A stretch of DNA of 64,000 nt from assembly GCA_903903925.1 (NCBI GenBank), contig CAIVAU010000249.1:1-64000 (forward strand). The letters are read 5' to 3'. Of this stretch, positions 42,953 through 52,639 are shown one piece after another (within the stretch, counting starts at the first letter, position 1; each line of letters starts with the position of its first letter). The position numbers and the translations under genes were made by a program. The stretch is from an uncultured cyanobacterium. GTDB lineage: Bacteria; Cyanobacteriota; Cyanobacteriia; Cyanobacteriales; Nostocaceae. The notes under the pieces were generated by a model. The model had not been told where the DNA came from and did not search any database. It was given only the letters and a program-made list of their open reading frames with translations.

Positions 42953-43264
42953 ATGACGAACGCACAACCAGAAGATGTAACCGCACGCCTAGATAATATT
43001 GATGAGCAATTAGAGCAACTAGGCGATGAAATTGACCTGATTCGCACAATTCAAAACGCTAATAGACGAGAAATCCGCGCCACAAGTCAAACAGCAGCCT
43101 GATTAGAGCGCACTGTTACCCAGTTGGCTGATATTGTACGTAGAAGCGAACTACAAGCCGAACGAGATCGCGCTTCAGTAGCACAAGACCGTCAACAAGC
43201 AGCGATAGATCGCCAGGAATTCCGAAATGAAATTCAGCAGATTTGGGAATATTTGCGGGAGTAG
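42953..43264 (+). pseudogene. Coiled-coil protein gene interrupted by a TGA
   Basis: An ATG opens 49 codons (MTNAQPEDVTARLDNIDEQL...), then TGA at 43100-43102, then 53 more codons in the same frame (LERTVTQLADIVRRSELQAE...EIQQIWEYLRE). Both halves have one continuous heptad pattern of a short cyanobacterial coiled-coil protein. A single base change explains the break; a sequencing error cannot be excluded. Confidence 0.65.
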
Positions 43265-43375
43265 CTAAAAAAACAATCCTGAAACTTGGCTGGGCTATGT
43301 AAAAAAAGTGAATTATGATTAGGTATTATTATTTTGATTTACACCTGTGACCTTCGTATCACTTTTTGAATAGCA

Positions 43376-43897
43376 ATGCAACAAACTAAGTTTATCGGTT
43401 TTGTTTTTATCAGTTCTGTGTTAATGTGTGGCTTTGCTACGGAAAGTGGCAAAGTTGTCCAAGCACAGCGTCCTATACGTCCTACCCCCCTGTTGAGAGC
43501 TAAATGTGTTGACAGTGGGGCTGGTAGTGTCCGTGAGCAAGACCTTGATGTTTCGATAGGCAAAGCCGTTTATTCAACTCAGTTTTATCTAGGGCCTGGT
43601 TACCGCTCTGCTTCTATAACTTGTAATATTAAGCCAAGTGATAGTCCCCTACCTATCTTTCAAACCCTAAATCTGGGTTTTGGAATGCGTGACAACGATA
43701 TCAAAAGTCCAGGTGTAGCGGTAAGGGTTTACTTAGATGGCAAGCCGTCTGAAACTCGCACTGTTGCTCCTACACAGCAAACTTCCTTATCAGTTGATGT
43801 TAGAAATGTCAACAATGTTGCCATAGAAGCAGTTTGCTCTAGCCAAACCCAATATTGCGATCGCGTCTACTTTTTCACGGCGGCTTTACAGCGATAA
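43376..43897 (+). CDS. Hypothetical secreted protein
   Basis: 173 residues. A signal peptide is likely (FIGFVFISSVLMCGFA then VVQAQRP). The mature part has four cysteines that could form disulfides and a beta-rich pattern (ITCNIKP, VAVRVYLDGKP, SLSVDVRNVNNVAIEAVC). No family is recognised. It stands alone between the broken toxin region and the kinase gene. Confidence 0.7.
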   Translation: MQQTKFIGFVFISSVLMCGFATESGKVVQAQRPIRPTPLLRAKCVDSGAGSVREQDLDVSIGKAVYSTQFYLGPGYRSASITCNIKPSDSPLPIFQTLNLGFGMRDNDIKSPGVAVRVYLDGKPSETRTVAPTQQTSLSVDVRNVNNVAIEAVCSSQTQYCDRVYFFTAALQR

Positions 43898-43972
43898 AAT
43901 GCTTTGCCACAAACGAAAAAATGACCGAATAAGGCAAGATTCAGAGGGAGCAGGGTGCTCCTTTTGAATTTT

Positions 43973-45838
43973 TTACTTTTTAAGAATTTTTGCTTGAGGA
44001 TGGTTTTGAGGAAGCTGCTGTTTAGCTAAATTGTCGGTGGCTTGCTGAAATAATGGTTCTAATTTATCTCGCCAGTATTGAATATTGGGTAATTTTTCTT
44101 GATGGTCTTTATAAGCTAAAACTTTATCCCATTTGCCTTGGGCAAGTGCTGTATTAACGTCGTTAAATAGGGTTTCTGCTTTAGCCCAATCTTGTTGCCA
44201 ATGGGTACTCATTTCGGCTGTATCTTTGATAGCAGCAGAATTTGAAGTCATGGATTTTAGTAGTGCGATCGCCCCTTCTAAATCTCCTGATTCATACTTT
44301 TTTCTTGCTTGTTCTACAGTCTTGGCATCATTTGATTGTGGTTTCTCTGTTGGTGTTGATGATGGTTCTGATTTCTCTGCCAATTGAGTTGATTCGTTGA
44401 CAGCGGGTTTTGATTTCGATTTGGGAGTGGGGCGATCGGCAATCAAGTCATTATCATCGACTGTAATAGTCGCGATCCCTTTGTCTCGCAGGCAAGAAAC
44501 CCATTGTTCATTATTTTTGATCACATAAGAATGCGCCCATGCTGTATGTTTAGGGTCAAGTTTCACCTGTACCCAACCGTGTTTTGTCCGTTTGCCTGTG
44601 ACTTCAAACTTGGTGTCATTTGTCAGAGTTTTTACGATAGTGTTAGAACTGATGGAACTAGGCTCAGAACGCATATTAGAATTACCGGTGACCACGGCTA
44701 AGCAGTTTTGTGCTAGTGTCGGGTCATTGCCAGCAACATTGTTAGTAAAATTTTGCACATTCTTCACTACGATAGGGGCAAGGGCAGCAGCACCAGCTGC
44801 TAAACCTGCCAAAATTAATACCTGTAATAAATCAGGACCGCTAGAATTTTTATTGACAGGCTGGACAATTGCTGCTACAGAGGTGGCAGGATATACAGGC
44901 GCAACTGCAATGGTTTTCTGACGAGATTGTGGATATTGGAATTGAGTTGGTTGGTAGCCAGGATTTTCAGAGTATTCCTCAGATAGAGAAATTGGCGGAA
45001 TTGACTCTAAGGCTTGCAGTACTTCCGATGCACTTTGGTAACGGTCTTTGAAGTGATAATATACCATCTTGGTCAACACTGCTGCCAAATCGGCTCTTAC
45101 TGGTACTAAATGTTGCCAGAGGGTTTCACCAGTGTGGGGGTCTTCTTGCAAGTCCATGGGTGATACTCCCGTCAGCGCTTGAATGGCAATGATGCCCAAG
45201 GCATAGATATCACTGTTAGGGCGTGGTTTACCTTGTCCTTGTTCCGTAGGCATATAGCCAGGAGTGCCAATTGCTACGGTTGCAGAGGGGTATCCTGCAG
45301 CTGTGAACATAAGTGTTCGCCCAGCGTATACAGTAGACGCCCGCAATTGTTTAACAGCCCCAAAGTCTACTAAAACTAACTTATTGTCAGAAGCACGACG
45401 TATAATATTATCTGGTTTGATATCGCGGTGAATCACGCCTTGGCGATGCACAAATATTAAGATACTTAAAACTTCCTGCAAGAGTTGAATAACGCGACTT
45501 TCACTCCAGGGTTGAGCAAGAAGTAATTCCTGACTCAAGGTATGCCCTTCAATAAATTCTTGTACTAAGTAAAATTCTTGGTTGTCGTCAAAATAAGCCA
45601 GAAGCCGGGGTATTTGGTCGTGGTTACCCAGTTGTTCTAGGGTTTCAGCTTCGCCGAGAAACAGGCGCTTGGCAGTGTCAAACACTTTGGGATCAGAGTT
45701 TGCGGGTTTAAGGTGCTTGACAACACAGATAGGGTTGCCCGGTCGCTTGGTATCTTGGGCAATATAAGTTTGACCAAATCCTCCTTTGGCGAGGACTCTG
45801 ATGACTTGGTAACGATGGTCTAGCAGCTTGCCGATCAT
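43973..45838 (-). CDS. Membrane-anchored Ser/Thr protein kinase with SH3-like domain
   Basis: 621 residues. The kinase domain (about 9-270) is complete: glycine loop LAKGGFGQTY, Lys in CVVKHLKP, HRDIKPDNII catalytic loop, DFGAVKQLR and GTPGYMPTEQ. One membrane segment follows (LLQVLILAGLAAGAAALAPIVV, about 335-356). Outside the membrane lies a bacterial SH3-like repeat (NMRSEPSSISSNTIVKTL...GWVQVKL) and a helical, TPR-like C-terminus. This layout is common among cyanobacterial Hanks-type kinases. The input signal is unknown. Confidence 0.9.
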   Translation of the reverse strand: MIGKLLDHRYQVIRVLAKGGFGQTYIAQDTKRPGNPICVVKHLKPANSDPKVFDTAKRLFLGEAETLEQLGNHDQIPRLLAYFDDNQEFYLVQEFIEGHTLSQELLLAQPWSESRVIQLLQEVLSILIFVHRQGVIHRDIKPDNIIRRASDNKLVLVDFGAVKQLRASTVYAGRTLMFTAAGYPSATVAIGTPGYMPTEQGQGKPRPNSDIYALGIIAIQALTGVSPMDLQEDPHTGETLWQHLVPVRADLAAVLTKMVYYHFKDRYQSASEVLQALESIPPISLSEEYSENPGYQPTQFQYPQSRQKTIAVAPVYPATSVAAIVQPVNKNSSGPDLLQVLILAGLAAGAAALAPIVVKNVQNFTNNVAGNDPTLAQNCLAVVTGNSNMRSEPSSISSNTIVKTLTNDTKFEVTGKRTKHGWVQVKLDPKHTAWAHSYVIKNNEQWVSCLRDKGIATITVDDNDLIADRPTPKSKSKPAVNESTQLAEKSEPSSTPTEKPQSNDAKTVEQARKKYESGDLEGAIALLKSMTSNSAAIKDTAEMSTHWQQDWAKAETLFNDVNTALAQGKWDKVLAYKDHQEKLPNIQYWRDKLEPLFQQATDNLAKQQLPQNHPQAKILKK

Positions 45839-46002
45839 AATTCACTCCCCAGGTATAGCACCCATTTTTGAGGGTGGGTAATAAATATCTCCAAAACTTC
45901 TTGGATGAAATCCGCTATCTTGAGAAAAGATTTGGATGTAGAACTCCATATTTTAATAAATACACATTGTTCATTTTTCTTTCAATAGCCTCTTTACTAA
46001 CC

Positions 46003-46488
46003 ATGCCACCTAAAATATCCGACTCAGTTGCATGGCAGCAAGCTGAACTTCTCATGCAACCTATTTTCATCCGTGTTATCGATAATATTCGCAAGCTGCT
46101 TGATGTATCTCCTTGGACGGGAACTTACGAAGATGTCATGATTTGGCCTGCTAACACTACTGAAGAAACTAAAGCAATTGTGACACAGCTTTTGCAGGAA
46201 CTGGACACTACAACACCAGAAAAGGCTGTGGAAATCAGAAAAACCCTTTCCCGTCTACCAGTCCCTCATCCAGGATACCACCTGTGCTTGCAGCGTCAAG
46301 AACAAACAGTATACATCGATATGTGGGATCTCTGTTATCAAGTGTGTTTTCTTGACTACATCCTAGGAGATGAGCTAGTTAATATTGATACGAGTTTAAT
46401 CGATGACACAGGGGATGTGGATTGGCTGCGTTTGGATGCGAAGACAAAGGGGTTAGTTGAACAAGTGTTTACAAAGTTACCCTCGTAG
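46003..46488 (+). CDS. Conserved cyanobacterial hypothetical protein
   Basis: 161 residues from the ATG at 46003; a longer frame upstream lacks a convincing start. It begins MPPKISDSVAWQQAELLMQP and contains PHPGYHLCLQRQEQTVYIDMW. No signal peptide or membrane segment is visible and no function is recognised. The gene ends next to a G-rich repeat, 88 bp before ygfZ, on the same strand. Confidence 0.7.
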   Translation: MPPKISDSVAWQQAELLMQPIFIRVIDNIRKLLDVSPWTGTYEDVMIWPANTTEETKAIVTQLLQELDTTTPEKAVEIRKTLSRLPVPHPGYHLCLQRQEQTVYIDMWDLCYQVCFLDYILGDELVNIDTSLIDDTGDVDWLRLDAKTKGLVEQVFTKLPS

Positions 46489-46522
46489 GGGGGAGGGGGG
46501 AGTGTGGGGGGTGTGGGGAGTC
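46487..46522. repeat. G-rich heptamer-like run
   Basis: GGGGGAG/GTGTGGG copies between the hypothetical gene and ygfZ. Confidence 0.7.
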
Positions 46523-46576
46523 ATTTCGATAAGATTTTCAATACAGCACAATTAAAACGGCGGAAACTTTACAACT

Positions 46577-47617
46577 ATGCCAACATCTGTCATTAACGTT
46601 AATGATGTCGCAGCGATTCAAGCAGCACGGGACTCTGTTGCGGTGTACAATCGCTCTCACTGGGGACGGATCAAAGTATCTAATGATGACCGTCTCCGCT
46701 TCTTACACAACCAAAGCACTAACGATATTCTCTTACTTCAACCAGGACAAGGCTGTGATACTGTCATGGTGACATCCACTGCCCGCACCATTGATTTGGT
46801 AAGTGTATATGTCATGGAAGATGCGGTGCTGCTATTAGTTTCGCCTAACCGTCGTGAGTTTCTCCTCCAATGGCTTGATCGTTACATCTTCTTTGCTGAC
46901 AAGGTGCAATTAGAAGATGTGACAGATATTACATGCACACTTAGCCTGATTGGACCGGAAAGTGATGCCATTATCCAAAAACTTGGTGCAGGAGGGATGA
47001 TCGGTCAACCATATGGCAATCATCAACTTATCTCCTTCCCAAGCCTAAGTGAGGGGGATACTGGGGGAGTTCGCGTTGCTGTCGGTAGCAGTTTAGCTTC
47101 CCCTGGATACACTATTATTTTTTCGGCATCTCAGCAGGAAAAAGTTTGGGGCAAAATTGTCGAAGCCGGGGCAATACCAATGAGCGATCGCGCTTGGGAT
47201 GTGTTAAGAATTTTACAAGGTCGTCCATCCCCAGACCATGAACTAACTGATGATTACAATCCCTTAGAAGCTGGTTTGTGGCAGACAATCTCTTTCAACA
47301 AAGGTTGCTATATTGGACAAGAAACCATCGCCCGGTTAAATACTTACAAAGGTATAAAACAATACTTATGGGGAATCCGTCTTAATGGTCCTGCTGTACC
47401 AGGAACAATCATCACGGTTGGTGATGAAAAAGTTGGTAAACTCACTAGTTACACTGAAACCACTGATGGTCATTTTGGATTAGGTTACATCCGTACCAAG
47501 GCTGGTGGTACTGACTTGAAAGTGTCTGTTGGGGAAGTTGAGGGTGAAATAGTAGAAGTTCCCTTTATCTCTCATCACCCCACACCCCACACCCCGTTCT
47601 CAGTCAAAATGGGATAA
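46577..47617 (+). CDS. ygfZ: YgfZ/GcvT-like folate-binding protein (Fe-S cluster maintenance)
   Basis: 346 residues. The family motif K-G-C-Y-x-G-Q-E is present as FNKGCYIGQETIARL, together with GcvT-like features (GRIKVSNDDRLRFLHNQSTN, LWGIRL). YgfZ helps assemble or repair certain 4Fe-4S proteins in a folate-dependent way. The C-terminal about 12 residues (HHPTPHTPFSVKMG) come from a repeat-like CCCCACACCCCACACC stretch that slightly overlaps the convergent gene's end. Confidence 0.92.
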   Translation: MPTSVINVNDVAAIQAARDSVAVYNRSHWGRIKVSNDDRLRFLHNQSTNDILLLQPGQGCDTVMVTSTARTIDLVSVYVMEDAVLLLVSPNRREFLLQWLDRYIFFADKVQLEDVTDITCTLSLIGPESDAIIQKLGAGGMIGQPYGNHQLISFPSLSEGDTGGVRVAVGSSLASPGYTIIFSASQQEKVWGKIVEAGAIPMSDRAWDVLRILQGRPSPDHELTDDYNPLEAGLWQTISFNKGCYIGQETIARLNTYKGIKQYLWGIRLNGPAVPGTIITVGDEKVGKLTSYTETTDGHFGLGYIRTKAGGTDLKVSVGEVEGEIVEVPFISHHPTPHTPFSVKMG

Positions 47618-48689
47618 AAATAGCTTCCTCTCGATCCCATCCAGTACCTTGACAAAAGTCATCTATCCAATTAGCCAGCTTACAAGTTTTATTGGTAGGT
47701 GATAGATTAACTGGATGATTTGGAATATCTTTTTGCTCCATACCCACAAGTTTATCTTGGCTTTCAATCTCCCCAGCATCGGCAATTGGGATCACAGCAT
47801 CGCTTTGTGTCTTAAAAATGGGGTGGGGTGACCCAGTCCCAAGGAGGGGGTAATGGTAAACTTGGGCAGAAAGATTTTCTTCTCTGGTTGTCGCCAGACA
47901 TCGCCTATGGGGGTCTATCTTGGTAGCAGCGGTAATCGGGATCACAGAATGGGTTTGATGTTCTATCCTGGTAGCCACTGCAACTGATCCCAAGGGTTTG
48001 CTTGTGACTTCATTCCTCGTAGCAAAGTTAATCGGGATCACAGAATGGGTTTTCACCTTGGTATGTGGAATTGGTGTACTTGGTTCGCTTTTGTCTTGCA
48101 CTTCGGTAGGAATGGCGATCGCAATCACAGGTTTATCAGGTTTATGTGAAACCGATGTTACAGGAGAGTCCCTAGGATCTTTTACAGCAGGTGTCACTGA
48201 TGACATATGCTTGTCTTTTAGTTGAATTTTGGTGGGAGATGTACTGGACGCTAAAGGTTTGCGATCGCCTGCATGAGGTTGGCTGCAAGGCAAAGTGTCT
48301 TGCAACTGCGGTTCTGGTGTTCCGCGATCGCTTATATGCTTGGAAGGGGACTTATCGGTGACAAATTTATCCACGGAAAACTCGCTAGGATCTTGGTTTT
48401 CAGCTACAAAATTATCTTCTACCAAATGTAACTGCTCTTCAGGATTAAAGTTGAGACCCAAAGCAGCAACTATTTTATCAGGATTTTTATTCAAATCCAG
48501 GATAAAAGGAAAAATCTGCTCCAACTGTGGCTCCAAAGCACACAAAGTTGCCAAAATAAAACTAGAGGAAGGACGACGCTGACCATCATAAGTTCCCCAA
48601 ATTCGCATTTTGACAAGCCAAGAACGGTTTTTATAGTAGTAGTTGACCCACTTAATTTTCAAAGATTGACGTAGCTGCTGAATATCCAT
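47604..48689 (-). CDS. DUF5331 protein with a repetitive linker
   Basis: 361 residues. The N-terminal about 95 residues (IKWVNYYYKNRSWLVKMRIW and YDGQRRPSSSFILATL) match the cyanobacterial DUF5331 family, whose function is unknown. The middle is a low-complexity linker with several imperfect SVIPI-x-x-AT repeats (HSVIPINFATRNE, HSVIPITAATKID, DAVIPIADAGEIE). The C-terminus is WIDDFCQGTGWDREEAIFIPF. It converges on ygfZ with a 14-bp overlap of the ends. Confidence 0.8.
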   Translation of the reverse strand: MDIQQLRQSLKIKWVNYYYKNRSWLVKMRIWGTYDGQRRPSSSFILATLCALEPQLEQIFPFILDLNKNPDKIVAALGLNFNPEEQLHLVEDNFVAENQDPSEFSVDKFVTDKSPSKHISDRGTPEPQLQDTLPCSQPHAGDRKPLASSTSPTKIQLKDKHMSSVTPAVKDPRDSPVTSVSHKPDKPVIAIAIPTEVQDKSEPSTPIPHTKVKTHSVIPINFATRNEVTSKPLGSVAVATRIEHQTHSVIPITAATKIDPHRRCLATTREENLSAQVYHYPLLGTGSPHPIFKTQSDAVIPIADAGEIESQDKLVGMEQKDIPNHPVNLSPTNKTCKLANWIDDFCQGTGWDREEAIFIPF

Positions 48690-48813
48690 TCTTATGTCTC
48701 ACTTCAGTCAATAAGAGTCCAGTCCTCTACAAGTTATTTGTAAACCTTATACCTGAGGATGAAACCGATAATAGAGCATCTGTGTCACTCTTTGACCACA
48801 CCTTACAATGGTA

Positions 48814-49788
48814 CTAACTACTCAAAAGCCCTTTTGATTGTAGCCATTCAGAGTTGAATATGCGGGACTGGTAACGGGAACCGCTATCACACAAAATAGT
48901 AACGATAGAGTATCCTGGCCCCATTTGTTTTGCCAAAGCAACGGCGGCTGCAACGTTAATGCCTGTGGAACCACCCATGAATAAGCCATCTTTTCTGAGT
49001 AACTGGTAGACGACTCCTATAGCTTCCTGGTCGTTAATCCGAATAGCGTCATCGGCTGGTGCGCCTTCCATATTTGCTGTGATCCGACTATTGCCGATGC
49101 CTTCAGTGATCGAATCACCTTCTATGTTAATTTTGCCAGTTTTGATATAGCTATAAAGTCCGCTTCCCATTGGATCTGCGACAACGCACTTGATGTGAGG
49201 ATTTTTTTCTTTCAGGTACATTGCCACTCCTGCAAAGGTTCCACCAGTACCAGTAGATGTTACCCAAGCATCCACCTTACCATCTGTTTGCGTCCAAATT
49301 TCCGGTCCGGTAGTTTCGTAGTGAGCGCGGCGATTTGCTAAATTATCAAACTGATTTGCCCAAATAGCATTTTCCATTTCCGCTGCTATTCTACCAGATA
49401 GTCTAACGTAGTTGTTAGGGTCTTTGTAGGGTAAGGCAGGAACAGGGCGAACTTCTGCGCCTAATGCCCTCAGGGCATCCATCTTTTCTTGTGACTGGGT
49501 GTTGGGAATGATAATTAGACATTTATAGCCTTTAGCGTTACAAATATGTGCCAGCCCAATGCCTGTATTGCCTGCGGTTCCTTCTACTACTGTACCACCG
49601 GGTCTAAGAATGCCTTTTTCTTCCGCGTCTTTGATCATATAAAGTGCAGCACGGTCTTTGACGGAACCGCCTGGGTTAAGAAATTCTGCTTTGCCAAGGA
49701 TTTCGCAGCCAGTCTCTTCGCTAAAGCTGTTTAAGCGAATCAGTGGTGTATTGCCTACGGTGGCGACAAATCCATTTTTGATATCCAT
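48814..49788 (-). CDS. cysK: Cysteine synthase (O-acetylserine sulfhydrylase)
   Basis: 324 residues. PLP enzyme making cysteine from O-acetylserine and sulfide. The Schiff-base lysine is K44 (NPGGSVKDRA); the substrate loop is GTAGNTGIG (about 68-76) and the PLP phosphate loop is TGTGGTFAG. Length and motifs are those of CysK/CysM-type enzymes; an exact split between CysK and CysM is not certain from motifs alone. It is a single-gene unit on the minus strand. Confidence 0.9.
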   Translation of the reverse strand: MDIKNGFVATVGNTPLIRLNSFSEETGCEILGKAEFLNPGGSVKDRAALYMIKDAEEKGILRPGGTVVEGTAGNTGIGLAHICNAKGYKCLIIIPNTQSQEKMDALRALGAEVRPVPALPYKDPNNYVRLSGRIAAEMENAIWANQFDNLANRRAHYETTGPEIWTQTDGKVDAWVTSTGTGGTFAGVAMYLKEKNPHIKCVVADPMGSGLYSYIKTGKINIEGDSITEGIGNSRITANMEGAPADDAIRINDQEAIGVVYQLLRKDGLFMGGSTGINVAAAVALAKQMGPGYSIVTILCDSGSRYQSRIFNSEWLQSKGLLSS

Positions 49789-49883
49789 GATAAAGTTACC
49801 TGATTGACTACATATGCACTATCGCCGTCAAAAGACAGTCTCTGTTAGTATCCCAAAAGATACCTTAGATTTTCTATTAAAGT

Positions 49884-50531
49884 TTAAATGTTTTGCTCGA
49901 ATTCGTTATTTGATTGAATTGGGTCAGAAATTAGAAGGCATCTTAAAAGTAAAGTAATATCGAATTGCGGTAAAATTTTACTTGCAGTTATTTCTTCGTA
50001 TCCATAGGTTTGAACAAAAATACTTGCTTGTTCGTTTTCGGAACTATCTCGTAGAGAATACAGCTTAAGTTGGTCGCGTTGCCAAAACCAAACCTCTGGA
50101 ACTCCTAAACGTCGGTAGGTTTCCAACTTGCTTACGCTTCCGCTGGTGATAACAACTTCTATGACTAAATCGGGAATATCCTTTTCTTCTCCTATGCAGT
50201 AACACTCATCTGGTTCTGCCCCTGCTTTTTTGGCTTCATTTTTAAAGGTCGCGCTTCCCAAAGGAAAATGTTTAATTTGCTTCTTCCATAAATAAAGCGA
50301 TACAAGGAAAGAAATCCTTGTTTTCACTGACTCATGTCTTTTTGATGGCGACACAATTTCTAATACCCCATCTAAATAGGTAAGACGATAATGGCAATTA
50401 TCCTCTAGTTTTGCTAATAGTGCTTCATAATTATCCCAACTTATATCACTGCTGATAAACCTTGCTTCTGAGTTTAAAGAAGCAAGGTTTAATTCAGGCT
50501 CATCAATGAGTTCTTTAAAACTGCTGACCAC
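49884..50531 (-). CDS. Uma2 family (DUF820) PD-(D/E)XK-like protein
   Basis: 215 residues. The family pattern is intact: DNCHYRLTYLDGVLEIVSPS near the start, FKNEAKKAGAEPDECYCIG, then PDLVIEVVITSGSVSKLETY with the candidate active-site E and K, and YRRLGVPEVWFWQRDQL. These proteins are very abundant in cyanobacteria and thought to be nucleases, but their role is unknown. Confidence 0.88.
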   Translation of the reverse strand: MVSSFKELIDEPELNLASLNSEARFISSDISWDNYEALLAKLEDNCHYRLTYLDGVLEIVSPSKRHESVKTRISFLVSLYLWKKQIKHFPLGSATFKNEAKKAGAEPDECYCIGEEKDIPDLVIEVVITSGSVSKLETYRRLGVPEVWFWQRDQLKLYSLRDSSENEQASIFVQTYGYEEITASKILPQFDITLLLRCLLISDPIQSNNEFEQNI

Positions 50532-50620
50532 GATTTAACCTCTTTAATGAGAGTCTACTTTTTAATATAGCTATTTACCAGATGAGACGGAAAACAGATA
50601 AAGAGGTAATGCATCTAACG

Positions 50621-51073
50621 CTATATTCTGAACACTGGAGATTCAGGATGTGCTGGATTCGGGATTAAACGCTGATTTTTACAATCTACATGTAAATCTA
50701 ACGTTTCCAATACAGTCTGACCAATCAGCACCTCGTCACCTGCAACTAATGCTGCTTCTGTGGTTTCGCGTCCCTCTACTTCAATAATCACAGGTTCAGT
50801 CAACCCGACTGATTCCCGTCTACCGTCAGCGTACTGGGCTAATTGCTGACCCCGAATTCTTAAACCAAGCTGCTGCACTATATCCATCGGCAGGACAGTG
50901 CGTACCGCACCAGTATCTACAAGTGCTTGTGTCTCATAAACACCTAATTGATTTGGGTTAAGCAGTCCTCGATTGACCAAAACTTCATCCACAGCATTCG
51001 TTAGCTTTACCTGTACTCGAACTTCTCCCATACTCTCATTGACGACACGATGAAAACGATTAAAATCTACCAT
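50621..51073 (-). CDS. Clan AA (retropepsin-like) aspartic protease
   Basis: 150 residues. The single-domain retropepsin motif is ALVDTGAVRTVLP with catalytic D53, followed by the hydrophobic VLIGQTVLETLDLHVD segment that completes the fold. Such stand-alone proteases dimerise to form one active site. The substrate is unknown. It lies 90 bp upstream of the Uma2 gene on the same strand. Confidence 0.85.
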   Translation of the reverse strand: MVDFNRFHRVVNESMGEVRVQVKLTNAVDEVLVNRGLLNPNQLGVYETQALVDTGAVRTVLPMDIVQQLGLRIRGQQLAQYADGRRESVGLTEPVIIEVEGRETTEAALVAGDEVLIGQTVLETLDLHVDCKNQRLIPNPAHPESPVFRI

Positions 51074-51281
51074 TAGTTGTACCTTTCTCTAAAGTGGTTG
51101 ATGCAAAGTTTTCCTTGATGGCGATCGCGCATCCTTTATATCATGTTCGGTTCATCATTTATAAAATAATTCGTTCGTAGTTAGCGCTACAAACGTAATT
51201 TAAGTGTCTATCCGAACATGATATAATAAATTAAGAGAATTGGATGTTTTGGTTTTAAGCTAACAAGCAAATAAAATTACA

Positions 51282-51902
51282 ATGTCATACAGCGATTTTA
51301 AAACTCTTGATAAAGCAATTAATGACTTGAACCTTAATCTTGAAGAAAGTCATAATTTATTTGCTCAAGTTGCACCAGTCCAACCATCTCAACGACTGAA
51401 AGAAGCTCTGGAAGAAACCCTAGAGCTAGCCACTAATATCAGTACCAAAAAGGCAAGATCTGAACTCATTATCACTCCAATTCTTCTAGAAGTTAGAAGA
51501 ATGTTTCAAGGCAAAATTGGTTATTTCTCAGGAACTGCATTTAACGTAGACGAAAGTAAAGGACTCAATGGTATCTGTGATTTTATTCTTAGCGCTTCAG
51601 AAAACCAGTTATTAATGACTGCCCCAGTCATAACATTAGTTGAAGCCAAGGACAATGACATCAAGCTAGGTTTAGGACAATGTGTAGCAGAAATGGTAGC
51701 GGCTCAAATATTTAACGAGCGCAAAGGACAATCACAAACAATATATGGGGTAGTATCAACTGGCACCCTGTGGAAGTTCTTAACACTAGAAGCACAAACC
51801 TTAAGAATTGACAGGAGTGAATACTTCATTGCACAACTCGAAAAAATTCTTGGAATTCTCGCTAAACCATTCATGATTTCCGTAAAAATTCATAATTCAT
51901 AA
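51282..51902 (+). CDS. PD-(D/E)XK nuclease-like hypothetical protein, tandem copy A
   Basis: 206 residues. Contains CDFILSASENQLLMTAPVIT and LVEAKDNDIKLGLGQC, a D...E-x-K arrangement typical of restriction-endonuclease-like folds. A close paralogue follows 13 bp downstream, so the pair arose by tandem duplication and is probably co-transcribed. No methyltransferase partner is nearby, so a classical restriction system is unlikely. Confidence 0.75.
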   Translation: MSYSDFKTLDKAINDLNLNLEESHNLFAQVAPVQPSQRLKEALEETLELATNISTKKARSELIITPILLEVRRMFQGKIGYFSGTAFNVDESKGLNGICDFILSASENQLLMTAPVITLVEAKDNDIKLGLGQCVAEMVAAQIFNERKGQSQTIYGVVSTGTLWKFLTLEAQTLRIDRSEYFIAQLEKILGILAKPFMISVKIHNS

Positions 51903-51915
51903 TTGATAATTCATT

Positions 51916-52527
51916 ATGCCGTATAGTGCCTTTAGTTTCAACAAAGTCAAAAAAGACTTTAACTTAACAGTTGTTGAAAATCAAGACTTGTTCTCAGATG
52001 TGCAGGGAGTCGCTGCTACAGACTACCTCACCATGACTCTCTTAGAACATTTACCCTTAGTAACGGCAATTAATACAGAAAAGGCACGCTCAGAACTCGT
52101 GATCATGCCAGTTATGATCGAAGTCAGACGGCATTTTAAATACCAGATTAGCGTTTTTTCTGGTTCAGAGTTTAATGTAGATGCAGAAAAGGGTTTAGAG
52201 GGACGTTGCGATTTTATTCTGAGTTATTCGCCTGAACAATATGAGATCACTAGTCCTGTTATGACTATCGTGGAAGCTAAGAATGAAAGTATTAAATCTG
52301 GCTTGGGTCAGTGCATTGCAACAATGATTGCTGCTCAGTTGTTTAACCAACGACAGGGAATAGTTCTAGACTATATTTACGGTGCTGTGACCACTGGAAC
52401 TGACTGGAAATTCTTAAAGCTTTGTGAGCGCACTATCTTTATTGATAAAAACGATTATTTTATTAAGGAAATAGAGAAAATTTTAGGAATCCTGACGATG
52501 ACTCTAACACCAACATCTGAGAGTTAA
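51916..52527 (+). CDS. PD-(D/E)XK nuclease-like hypothetical protein, tandem copy B
   Basis: 203 residues, aligned with copy A along the full length (both share EKARSEL/KKARSEL, CDFILS, VEAK-ES/VEAK-DN and LGQCIA/LGQCVA). The candidate D...E-x-K residues are kept (MTIVEAKNESI). Divergence between the copies is large enough to suggest an old duplication with both retained. Confidence 0.75.
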   Translation: MPYSAFSFNKVKKDFNLTVVENQDLFSDVQGVAATDYLTMTLLEHLPLVTAINTEKARSELVIMPVMIEVRRHFKYQISVFSGSEFNVDAEKGLEGRCDFILSYSPEQYEITSPVMTIVEAKNESIKSGLGQCIATMIAAQLFNQRQGIVLDYIYGAVTTGTDWKFLKLCERTIFIDKNDYFIKEIEKILGILTMTLTPTSES

Positions 52528-52639
52528 TGTTCAGCATTTTTTTATAACGATGAAGTTTCGCGACTTTACTTGCGTCGCTTTACAGTGGGAAGGGAGTAGC
52601 CAATCGCCTAATGTCAATAATCTTCTATAAATAAGAGAG

